NCBI RefSeq assembly: GCF_003268775.1
Contig: NZ_QLSU01000044.1
Coordinates: forward strand, 1-64,000
Source: Paraburkholderia unamae
GTDB taxonomy: Bacteria > Pseudomonadota > Gammaproteobacteria > Burkholderiales > Burkholderiaceae
DNA: 64,000 nucleotides
Direction: 5' to 3'
Shown here piece after piece: positions 18,238 to 25,741 of this stretch. The translations under genes and the position numbers were made by a program. Within the stretch, counting starts at the first letter, position 1. The number at the start of each line of letters is the position of its first letter. Under the pieces are notes generated by a model. That model did no database searches and was not told the origin of the DNA. It saw nothing but the letters and a program-made list of their open reading frames with translations.

Positions 18238-19101
18238 ATGACAATCCGGAACATCATTGGCTTTATCGCGACGGCCATCATCTTCGTCGTCGCCATTCTG
18301 GTGGGACGCGTCCTGTGGGTGCACTACATGGACGAGCCCTGGACCCGCGACGGCCGCGTGCGCGCCGAAGTGGTGAACATCGCGCCCGACGTCTCGGGCG
18401 CCGTGGTCGAGCTGCCCGTGAAGGACAACCAGTTCGTCCACAAGGGTGACCTGCTGATGCAGATCGACCCTTCGCACTATCAGATCGCCGTGGAGCAAGC
18501 CGAGGCCGCCGTGGGCGCGCGCAAGGCCGAACTGACGATGCGCCAGGACGACGCGAAACGCCGCGCCGACATGGACAGCGAAGTCGTGTCGCAGGAAAAC
18601 CGCGAGAACGCCTCGCACACCGCGAACTCGGCGCAGGCGCAGTATCAGCAGGCGCTCGCCGCGCTCGACGCCGCGAAGCTCAACCTCGAACGCACGCGCG
18701 TGATCTCGCCGGTGGACGGCTACATCACGAACCTCCAGGTGTTCCAGGGCGACTACGCGATTGCGGGCCAGGCCAAGCTCGCCGTGGTGGACAGCCATTC
18801 GTTCTGGGTCTACGGCTACTTCGAGGAAACCAAGCTGCCGCACGTGAAGGTGGGCAACAAGGCCGAGATCAAGCTGATGAGCGGCGGCACGCTCGAAGGC
18901 CACGTCGAAAGCATCTCGCGCGGCATTTACGACCGCGACAATCCGCAAAGCCGCGAACTGCTCGCCGACGTGAACCCGACCTTCAACTGGGTGCGGCTCG
19001 CGCAACGCGTGCCGGTGCGCATCCATATCGACAAGGTGCCGGACGACATGGTGCTCGCCGCGGGCACGACCTGTACGGTGGTGGTGAAGCCGGGCACCTG
19101 A
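18238..19101 (+). CDS. HlyD-family periplasmic adaptor (AaeA-like)
   Basis: A 287-residue membrane fusion protein. One N-terminal membrane anchor (about residues 6-28) is followed by a biotinyl/lipoyl-like half (VVNIAPDVSGAVVELPVKDN), a helical hairpin (about 80-145), the second lipoyl half (TRVISPVDGYITNLQV) and a beta-barrel domain. It links the FUSC pump to the outer membrane channel across the periplasm. It is the last operon gene, with a terminator 42 bases downstream. Confidence 0.92.
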   Translation: MTIRNIIGFIATAIIFVVAILVGRVLWVHYMDEPWTRDGRVRAEVVNIAPDVSGAVVELPVKDNQFVHKGDLLMQIDPSHYQIAVEQAEAAVGARKAELTMRQDDAKRRADMDSEVVSQENRENASHTANSAQAQYQQALAALDAAKLNLERTRVISPVDGYITNLQVFQGDYAIAGQAKLAVVDSHSFWVYGYFEETKLPHVKVGNKAEIKLMSGGTLEGHVESISRGIYDRDNPQSRELLADVNPTFNWVRLAQRVPVRIHIDKVPDDMVLAAGTTCTVVVKPGT

Positions 19102-19142
19102 TGAGGCATGCGGGCGGCCGCCGAGCCGCCGCGGATCACGAG

Positions 19143-19175
19143 AAGGGGAACGTCATTGCGACGCTCCCCTTTTTT
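19143..19175 (+). terminator. Terminator of the FUSC operon
   Basis: AAGGGGAACGTC and GACGCTCCCCTT pair with one mismatch around a five-base loop, followed by six T residues. Confidence 0.85.
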
Positions 19176-19278
19176 GTTGCGTGCACAACGAGAGAATGTC
19201 AAACGTTGCCGCACATTGGACCGACAGTCAAACGGTGGGCATTGCAAAACCTTTCTCCCTAGCACGCTAAAACCTGTC

Positions 19279-19324
19279 TCGATTGATGCACATCAATCGA
19301 GGTTTTCTGAATTGCTAGGATTAT
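19279..19324 (+). promoter_or_regulatory. FNR/ANR box with class II-type promoter
   Basis: TTGATGCACATCAA (19283-19296) matches the FNR/CRP-superfamily consensus TTGAT-N4-ATCAA exactly, inside a 22-base dyad with two perfect 10-base arms (19279-19300). The site centre, 19289.5, lies 41.5 bases before a predicted start at 19331, and a -10-like TAGGAT/GATTAT (19316-19324) sits at the right place. This is the geometry of oxygen-limitation-activated class II promoters. Transcription would run into the M52 homologue and prpE. Confidence 0.75.
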
Positions 19325-19359
19325 TCCTATTTCCCATTTACTCCTGACCCACACGCGAC

Positions 19360-20007
19360 GTGACCTATCGCGCATATCGACTACATGAAGCCAGCCAGGC
19401 GACCACCGGGCCCGCGCGCGGCAAGGTGCGCCGCTTCGCGCGCCGTGCGCTGGCCGGACTCATGAGCCGTCAGTCGGCCAGCTCCGTGCGCGTGGTCGTG
19501 CTCGGTCTCGGCAACGTCCAGTGGGGCGATGCCGGCGTGGGCGTGCACGCGCTCGCGCGACTCCGGGCGCAGTGGCAATGTCCCGCGCAGGTCGAACTCG
19601 TGGAAGGCGGCACGCGCGGTCGCACGCTCTTGCCCGTGGTCGAGTCGGCGCAGCGCCTGATCGTGCTCACCGCGCTCGATTTTGGGCTCGCGCCGGGCGA
19701 GTTGCGCGTGCTCACCGGCGACGAAGCGGCCCGGCAACTCTATCTGCGCCGCCCCAACCGCCCCGGCATGGCCTTCGCCGACGCCCTCGCCTGCGCGCAG
19801 CTAAGCGGGCGCTCGCCGCGCGACATCGTGCTGATCGGCGTGCAGCCGCACCACGGCGACTGCTATGGCGCGCGGTTGTCCAGCGCCGTTGACGGGCAAC
19901 TCGACCCCGTGGTCGACACCGCGCGGCGCTGGCTGCAACGCTGGCGCGCCGCGCCGCTGCCGCGCACGGTCGCCTGCCCCGGTACGCCCATCCCGCCCGG
20001 CGCCTGA
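19360..20007 (+). CDS. Hydrogenase maturation protease (M52/HyaD) homologue lacking metal ligands
   Basis: The fold of HyaD/HybD nickel-dependent endopeptidases is clear: VVVLGLGNVQWGDAGVGVHA, VELVEGGTRGRTLLPVVES, LDFGLAPGELRVL and IVLIGVQPHHGD align end to end with E. coli HyaD. The three nickel-sensing ligands appear replaced: Glu16 of HybD by Ala (GDAG), Asp62 by Thr (VLTALDFG) and His93 by Pro (PNRPGMAF). These alignments are from memory. No hydrogenase genes are present. The start is uncertain: GTG 19360 (215 residues, Arg-rich N-terminus) or ATG 19462 (MSRQSASS); neither has a good ribosome-binding site. It is driven by an FNR box. Confidence 0.75.
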   Translation: MTYRAYRLHEASQATTGPARGKVRRFARRALAGLMSRQSASSVRVVVLGLGNVQWGDAGVGVHALARLRAQWQCPAQVELVEGGTRGRTLLPVVESAQRLIVLTALDFGLAPGELRVLTGDEAARQLYLRRPNRPGMAFADALACAQLSGRSPRDIVLIGVQPHHGDCYGARLSSAVDGQLDPVVDTARRWLQRWRAAPLPRTVACPGTPIPPGA

Positions 20008-20165
20008 GCGCAAGCCCCCGCGCGGCCGCCATGTGACGACACGCCTCGCCCGCGGCGTGCGCCGGTAGTGGAGAACCCGCGTTGCCCGCGCGCATTGCAC
20101 TGCACTATCCTGAAAAACCGGCGCCAGATCCGGCCGCCGGCCTCGCCTGCGTCGGCCGGATAACG

Positions 20166-20202
20166 AGCACGCAAAGACACCAACCAGCACGCGCAAACAC
20201 CA
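20166..20202 (+). repeat. Two-copy 17-base direct repeat upstream of prpE
   Basis: AGCACGCAAAGACACCA and AGCACGCGCAAACACCA match at 14 of 17 positions, 20 bases apart start to start. They lie in the 246-base gap before prpE, which otherwise shows nothing. Function unknown; possibly chance or part of a leader. Confidence 0.35.
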
Positions 20203-20253
20203 TAAGCACGGGTGAGCAGCATCAGGCGCCATCAGCACGGGAGGAAGGCAGTC

Positions 20254-22152
20254 ATGCATTACCGCGATTTTCACCGCGAGTCGATCGCGCAGCCCGAGGA
20301 CTTCTGGCGCCGCGAAGCCGCGCGCATCCACTGGGAAACGCCGTTCGACCAGGTGCTGGACCGCTCGAACCCGCCGTTCGCGCGCTGGTTCGTGGGCGGG
20401 CGCACGAACCTGTGCTTCAACGCCGTCGACCGCCATCTCGCGTCGCGCGCGCAGCAGAACGCGCTCGTCTATGTCTCGACCGAAACGGGCATCGAGCGCC
20501 GCTACACCTACGCCGACCTGCACGCCGAGGTGAACCGCATGGCCGCCGTCATGCGCTCGCTGGGCGTCGCGCGCGGCGACCGCGTGCTGATTTATCTGCC
20601 GATGATTCCCGAGGCCGTGTTCGCCATGCTCGCCTGCGCGCGTCTGGGCGCGGTGCATTCGGTGGTGTTCGGCGGATTCGCCGCGCCGAGCCTCGCCGCG
20701 CGCATCGACGACGCGCGGCCCGCGCTGCTCGTGACCGCCGACGCGGGCGCGCGCGGCGGCAAGGTGATCGACTACACGCCGCTCGTGGACGAAGCCATGG
20801 CGCGCGCCGAACACGCGCCGCCCAAGGTGCTGCTGATCGACCGCCAACTCGCGCCCGAGCGCCTGAACGCGCCCTATCTCGTCGATTACGAGCCGCTGCG
20901 CGAGCAGCACTACGACGCGCGCATTCCCTGCGAATGGCTCGAATCGAACGAGCCCTCGTATGTGCTCTACACCTCGGGCACGACCGGCAAGCCGAAGGGC
21001 GTGCAGCGCGACGTGGGCGGCTATGCCGTGGCGCTCGCGGCCTCGATGGAATACATCTTCGAGGGCCGCCCGGGCGACACCATGTTCACGGCGTCGGACA
21101 TCGGCTGGGTGGTGGGCCATAGCTACATCATCTATGCGCCGCTGCTCGCGGGCATGACCACGGTGATGTACGAAGGCACGCCTGTTCGCCCCGACGGCGG
21201 CATCTGGTGGCGCCTCGTCGAGCAGCACCGCATCAACCTGATGTTCACGGCGCCCACGGCGATTCGCGTGCTCAAGAAGCAGGACCCGGCGCTCCTGCGC
21301 GCCGCCGATCTGTCGAGCCTGCGCACGCTCTTTCTCGCGGGCGAACCGCTCGACGAGCCCACGGCGCAATGGATCTCGGACGCACTCGGCAAGCCCGTGG
21401 TCGACAACTACTGGCAAACGGAAACCGGCTGGCCGATGCTCGCCATCCAGCGCGGCGTGGAGCCGCTGCCGCAAAAGCTCGGCTCACCCGGCGTGCCCTG
21501 CTACGGCTACGACCTCGTGCTGCGCGACGAGCATACGGGCGAGCCGTGCGCGCAGGGCGAGAAAGGCGTCATCACGCTCGGTTACCCGCTGCCGCCCGGC
21601 TGCATGCAGACCGTGTGGGGCGACGACGCGCGCTTCGTGAAAACGTATTGGGAGAGCGTGCCCGGCCAGCAGGTCTATTCGACCTTCGACTGGGGCGTGC
21701 AGGACGCGGACGGCTACGTGACGATCCTCGGGCGCACCGACGACGTGATCAACGTGGCGGGCCATCGCTTGGGCACGCGCGAAATCGAAGAGGCGATCTC
21801 CTCGCACGCGGCGGTCGCGGAAGTGGCCGTGGTGGGCGTGAACGACGCGGTGAAGGGTCAGGCGGCGCTGGCTTTCGTGGTGCTGCGCGACGCCAATGCG
21901 GCAGCGAATCCGGCTGACGCCGAAAAGCTCGCCGCCGCGCTGGCCGCAACGGTGGACCGCCAGCTAGGCGCGATCGGCCGCCCCGCGCGCGTGCACTTCG
22001 TGCCGATGCTGCCGAAAACGCGCTCGGGCAAGCTGCTGCGCCGCGCGATTGCGGCGCTCGCCGAAGGGCGCGATCCGGGCGACCTGCCGACGATCGAGGA
22101 CGCTACGGCGCTTCAGTCGATTCGCGAGGCGGTGGGCTCGGGCGATAGCTGA
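20254..22152 (+). CDS. prpE: Propionate-CoA ligase
   Basis: A 632-residue ANL-superfamily enzyme activating propionate (and less well acetate) to the CoA thioester via an acyl-adenylate. It follows Salmonella PrpE closely over its whole length: the SINEPEAFW-like start, LDRSNPPFARWF, the P-loop YTSGTTGKPKGVQRD, the hinge region ILGRTDDVINVAGHRLGT and the C-terminal catalytic lysine in LPKTRSGKLLRR, which is the usual acetylation-control site. The ATG at 20254 has GGGAGGAAGG upstream; an in-frame ATG at 20212 has none. No prpB/prpC lies nearby; its upstream neighbours are the M52 homologue and the FNR box. Confidence 0.93.
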   Translation: MHYRDFHRESIAQPEDFWRREAARIHWETPFDQVLDRSNPPFARWFVGGRTNLCFNAVDRHLASRAQQNALVYVSTETGIERRYTYADLHAEVNRMAAVMRSLGVARGDRVLIYLPMIPEAVFAMLACARLGAVHSVVFGGFAAPSLAARIDDARPALLVTADAGARGGKVIDYTPLVDEAMARAEHAPPKVLLIDRQLAPERLNAPYLVDYEPLREQHYDARIPCEWLESNEPSYVLYTSGTTGKPKGVQRDVGGYAVALAASMEYIFEGRPGDTMFTASDIGWVVGHSYIIYAPLLAGMTTVMYEGTPVRPDGGIWWRLVEQHRINLMFTAPTAIRVLKKQDPALLRAADLSSLRTLFLAGEPLDEPTAQWISDALGKPVVDNYWQTETGWPMLAIQRGVEPLPQKLGSPGVPCYGYDLVLRDEHTGEPCAQGEKGVITLGYPLPPGCMQTVWGDDARFVKTYWESVPGQQVYSTFDWGVQDADGYVTILGRTDDVINVAGHRLGTREIEEAISSHAAVAEVAVVGVNDAVKGQAALAFVVLRDANAAANPADAEKLAAALAATVDRQLGAIGRPARVHFVPMLPKTRSGKLLRRAIAALAEGRDPGDLPTIEDATALQSIREAVGSGDS

Positions 22153-22194
22153 CCCGAGGCCCGCGCAGGCCCCGCGCGGGAGCCGGGCGGCCGC

Positions 22195-23013
22195 TCAGCG
22201 TGCGAGCGGCCGATACCCGGCGAGAAAGCGCTTGAGGATGCCGGTCGAATACGTGCCCGCGATATCCGTGAGGAAGCTCGAAAACGAGGTGCTCGCGTGC
22301 TCGTCGGCGGTGTCCGAGATCGTGCGCACGACCGCGCACGGCACCTCGTACTCGTGACAGACCTGGGCGATCGCGGCGCCTTCCATCTCGACCGCCAGCG
22401 CATCGGGCAACAGCGCGCGCAGCGCGCCCACGGCCGCGGCGCTCGCCACGAACTGGTCGCCGCTGATCACGAGCCCGCGATGCACCTGCGGCAACGCGGT
22501 TTCGAAGCGCGGCAGCGCGGCCTTGTAGCGCGCCGTCAGCTCCGTGCCCTCCTCCGCAATGAACCGTTCGCACGCAACGGCGAGCGCCTCGGCCAACGCA
22601 TGGTCGGCGTCGAAGCGCGAGCGCGCCAGTAGCGGAATCTCGTGGCGCGGGAACAGCGGCTCGGCGTTCATGTCGTGCTGGAGCAGCGTTTCGCCCACCA
22701 CGACGTCGCCGACATGCACGTCCGGGCCCAGGCCGCCCGCCACCCCCGTAAAGACCACGGCCTCGACATCGAACGCATGGATCAGCGCGCTCGCCGTGGC
22801 GGCCGCCGCGACCTTGCCGACGCGCGCGAGCGTCACGACGCAAGGCGCGCCGTGCACGGTGCCGAGGTGATAGTCGCGCCGGCCGAACGTGCGCGTCACG
22901 ACGCCCGATTCGGCCTGCATCGCCGCGATCAGATCGCCGAGTTCCTGGGGCAAGGCGGCAAGCACGCCGAGCGGGCGAGCGGCCGTGCCGCTCGCGTGGG
23001 TGGGGAGGTTCAT
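22195..23013 (-). CDS. mtnN: 5'-methylthioadenosine/S-adenosylhomocysteine nucleosidase
   Basis: A 272-residue nucleoside phosphorylase-fold enzyme that cleaves adenine from methylthioadenosine and S-adenosylhomocysteine, recycling the by-products of methylation and polyamine synthesis. Visible are FTGVAGGLGPDVHVGDVVV (purine nucleosidase core), the ribose-binding VEMEGAAIAQV and the catalytic Asp region RTISDTADEH. It is slightly longer than the 232-residue E. coli enzyme because of an N-terminal extension of about 15 residues and an internal insertion. It shares its strand with uvrD, 43 bases upstream, and converges with prpE; the 42-base gap has only a GC hairpin (22160-22180). Confidence 0.9.
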   Translation of the reverse strand: MNLPTHASGTAARPLGVLAALPQELGDLIAAMQAESGVVTRTFGRRDYHLGTVHGAPCVVTLARVGKVAAAATASALIHAFDVEAVVFTGVAGGLGPDVHVGDVVVGETLLQHDMNAEPLFPRHEIPLLARSRFDADHALAEALAVACERFIAEEGTELTARYKAALPRFETALPQVHRGLVISGDQFVASAAAVGALRALLPDALAVEMEGAAIAQVCHEYEVPCAVVRTISDTADEHASTSFSSFLTDIAGTYSTGILKRFLAGYRPLAR

Positions 23014-23056
23014 CTTCGATTGTTTTCCGTCTGGATCGTCTGAGGCTTACGCGCGC

Positions 23057-25438
23057 TCACTCCACTGCCTGCAACTTCGCCACCGCCAGCGCGAGCCACT
23101 TCTCGCCGTGGCGCTTGAAGCGCACCTGCGCCTTGGCGTCGGTGCCGCTGCCTTCGAGCGCCGTGATCGTGCCTTCGCCGAACTTCGTGTGGAACACGCC
23201 CTGGCCCACGCGGAAGCCCGTTTCGGCCGCGCGCTGCTCATTGGCGAACGCAGGTGCGGGGCTCTTGTCGGCGATATAGGCGTCGCGCTCGCGGCGGCCG
23301 CCGCCGTTGCTGTTGCCGTCACCGCCGCCCGGCCGCGAGAACCAGTCGCGGCCCCAGCCGGCGTTGTCGGAGCGTCCGCCCCAGCGCGCGCCCGCCTCGA
23401 CCTTGGGCGTGAGCCACTTGAGCGACTCCTGCGGCAGTTCGTCGAAAAAGCGCGAGCGCACGTTGTAACGCGTCTGACCGTGCAGCAGACGGCTCTGCGC
23501 GAACGAGATATACAGCCGCTCCTTCGCCCGCGTGATCGCCACGTACATGAGGCGGCGCTCTTCTTCGAGGCCGTCGGCTTCCATCGCGCTGTTCTCGTGC
23601 GGGAACAGGCCCTCTTCGAGACCGGTCATGAAGACCGCCGTGAATTCGAGCCCCTTCGCCGCGTGCACCGTCATCAGTTGCACGGCGTCCTGGCCGGCCT
23701 GCGCCTGGTTGTCGCCCGCTTCGAGCGACGCATGCGAGAGGAAGCCCGCGAGCGGCGTCATGACGTCGGGATTCTGCGCGGGGTCGGTGATCGTGGGCGC
23801 GTCGAGCACTTCGATCTCGCCGTCCTGCGAGACGATCTCGGGCGCGGCGCTCGCGCCGGGGCGCAGCGGGATCGAGCGCGCGGGCGTGTCGAGGCCGTAG
23901 CCCGCCTCGCTCACGAACGCCGTGGCCGCATTCACGAGTTCCTGCAAGTTCTCCAGACGGTCCTGACCTTCGCGCTCGGTCTGATAGAACTCGGCGAGTC
24001 CGCTCATGCGCACCGTGTATTCGACGGTCTCCGGCAGGCTCATCTGCGCCGTTTCGGCGCGCATTTTCGCGACCAGATTGGCGAACGAACCGAGGCTCGT
24101 GCCCGCCTTGCCCGTCACATAAGGAATGGCCGCGGCCATCGAGCAGTTGTAGAGACGCGCGGCGTCGGCAAGCTGCTCGATCGAGCGCGCACCAATGCCG
24201 CGCGTGGGGAAGTTCACGACGCGCGCGAACGCGGTGTCGTCGTTCGGGTTGTCGATCAGGCGCAGATACGCGAGCGCATGCTTGACTTCCTGGCGCTCGA
24301 AAAAGCGCAGGCCGCCATACACCTTGTACGGCACGCCCGCGTTCACGAGCGTGTGCTCGATCGTGCGCGACTGCGCGTTGCTGCGGTAAAGAATGGCGAT
24401 CTCGTGGCGCGCGAGCCCCTGATTGATGAGCGCGCGAATCTCCTCGACGATCCAGCCCGCTTCCTGCGAATCGGTCGCGGCCTCGTACACGCGCACCGGC
24501 TCGCCGTGGCCCGCGTCGGTGCGCAGGTTCTTGCCCAGACGCCGCGAGTTATGCGCGATCAGGTAGTTGGCGGCATCGAGAATATGGCCGTGCGAGCGGT
24601 AGTTCTGCTCCAGCTTGATCATGTGCTTCACGCGGAACTCGTTCTCGAAGTCGCGCATGTTGCCCACGTTCGCACCCCGGAACGCATAGATCGACTGGTC
24701 GTCGTCGCCCACGGCGAAGATCGCGTTGCTCGGCCCCGCGAGCAGCTTGAGCCACGCGTACTGGAGCTTGTTGGTGTCCTGGAACTCGTCCACGAGGATG
24801 TCGCGAAAGCGCGCCTGATAGTGCGCGCGCAGCGGCGGGTTGTACGAAAGCAATTCGTAGCAGCGCAGCAGCAGCTCGGCGAAATCGACCACGCCTTCGC
24901 GCTGGCACTGCTGGTCGTAGGCCTCGTAAAGCTCGACGAACTTGCGGTTGAAGTCGTCGCTCACGTCCACGTCTTTCGGACGCAGGCCCTGTTCCTTCGC
25001 GTTGTTGATGAAGTACTGGAGATTCTTGGGCGGATACTTCTCGTCGTCGATGTTCAGGCCCTTCATCAGACGCTTGATGGCCGAAAGCTGGTCGGCCGTG
25101 TCGAGAATCTGGAAGGTCTGCGGCAGGCCGGCGTCGCGGTAATGCGCGCGCAGCATGCGGTTGCACAGACCGTGGAAGGTGCCGATCCACATGCCGCGCG
25201 TGTCGATGGGCAGGAGCGCCTGGAGGCGGCTCATCATTTCGCGCGCGGCCTTGTTCGTGAAGGTCACGGCGAGGATGGTGGACGGCGAAGCCATGCCCTG
25301 CTGGATCAGCCACGCTATGCGCGTGATCAGCACGCGCGTCTTGCCGCTGCCCGCCCCGGCCAGAATGAGCGCCGGTTCGTTGGGCAGCGTGACGGCGGCG
25401 AGTTGTTCGGGGTTCAGGTTCGCGAGCAGTTCGGGCAT
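23057..25438 (-). CDS. uvrD: DNA helicase II (UvrD/PcrA type)
   Basis: A 793-residue superfamily 1A 3'-5' helicase used in mismatch and nucleotide excision repair. Motif I AGAGSGKTRVL, motif II VDEFQDTN, motif III GDDDQSIYAFRGA and motif V LMTVHAAKGLEF are all intact. The C-terminal 50 residues form the tudor-like domain that binds RNA polymerase in this family (VGQGVFHTKFGEGTITALEG). It is transcribed divergently from valS. The next gene on the strand is mtnN. Confidence 0.95.
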   Translation of the reverse strand: MPELLANLNPEQLAAVTLPNEPALILAGAGSGKTRVLITRIAWLIQQGMASPSTILAVTFTNKAAREMMSRLQALLPIDTRGMWIGTFHGLCNRMLRAHYRDAGLPQTFQILDTADQLSAIKRLMKGLNIDDEKYPPKNLQYFINNAKEQGLRPKDVDVSDDFNRKFVELYEAYDQQCQREGVVDFAELLLRCYELLSYNPPLRAHYQARFRDILVDEFQDTNKLQYAWLKLLAGPSNAIFAVGDDDQSIYAFRGANVGNMRDFENEFRVKHMIKLEQNYRSHGHILDAANYLIAHNSRRLGKNLRTDAGHGEPVRVYEAATDSQEAGWIVEEIRALINQGLARHEIAILYRSNAQSRTIEHTLVNAGVPYKVYGGLRFFERQEVKHALAYLRLIDNPNDDTAFARVVNFPTRGIGARSIEQLADAARLYNCSMAAAIPYVTGKAGTSLGSFANLVAKMRAETAQMSLPETVEYTVRMSGLAEFYQTEREGQDRLENLQELVNAATAFVSEAGYGLDTPARSIPLRPGASAAPEIVSQDGEIEVLDAPTITDPAQNPDVMTPLAGFLSHASLEAGDNQAQAGQDAVQLMTVHAAKGLEFTAVFMTGLEEGLFPHENSAMEADGLEEERRLMYVAITRAKERLYISFAQSRLLHGQTRYNVRSRFFDELPQESLKWLTPKVEAGARWGGRSDNAGWGRDWFSRPGGGDGNSNGGGRRERDAYIADKSPAPAFANEQRAAETGFRVGQGVFHTKFGEGTITALEGSGTDAKAQVRFKRHGEKWLALAVAKLQAVE

Positions 25439-25521
25439 GGGCTGAAAGGGAGCGTGACGCTGGGGCGGGACCCCAGTGACGTGGCGCGCGGCAAAGGCGC
25501 GCCGTTGAATGGCAGACCGCC

Positions 25522-25527
25522 ATTATA
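25522..25527 (-). promoter_or_regulatory. -10 element upstream of uvrD
   Basis: TATAAT on the minus strand, 84-89 bases before the uvrD ATG. No clear -35. It lies in the 303-base uvrD-valS gap, which shows no gene. Confidence 0.45.
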
Positions 25528-25698
25528 AGTGCGCGCGCACACGGCGGCTTGCGCGCTCCGGGCATGCCGCGAACGCAGCGCGGACCCGGCCTCGCGCGAG
25601 CGCACGATGTCCCGCGCAGCACGCCGGGTCGCGCCTCACCCGGTCCTCATGCGCGCCTTACATCGGCTGACGCGTCGGCTCCTACACCACTTCCCCTT

Positions 25699-25704
25699 AT
25701 AATC
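25699..25704 (+). promoter_or_regulatory. -10 element upstream of valS
   Basis: TATAAT 38 bases before the valS ATG, predicting a leader of about 30 bases. No T-box or other attenuator is seen and no good -35 is present. Confidence 0.45.
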
Positions 25705-25741
25705 GAACGTTTCCGCATCCTTTTTTCGGCAGATTCCACCC

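Noticed and set aside
19108..19347. Short plus-strand open frame before the FNR box
   Set aside because: It crosses the FUSC terminator and the FNR site, and has no ribosome-binding site or family similarity.
20166..20202. Repeat pair read as a CRISPR or toxin-antitoxin operator
   Set aside because: Only two imperfect copies without spacers of constant size; no cas or antitoxin gene is near.
22889..25528. A 879-residue plus-strand open frame antisense to uvrD
   Set aside because: Same reason; uvrD has all helicase motifs in the other strand.
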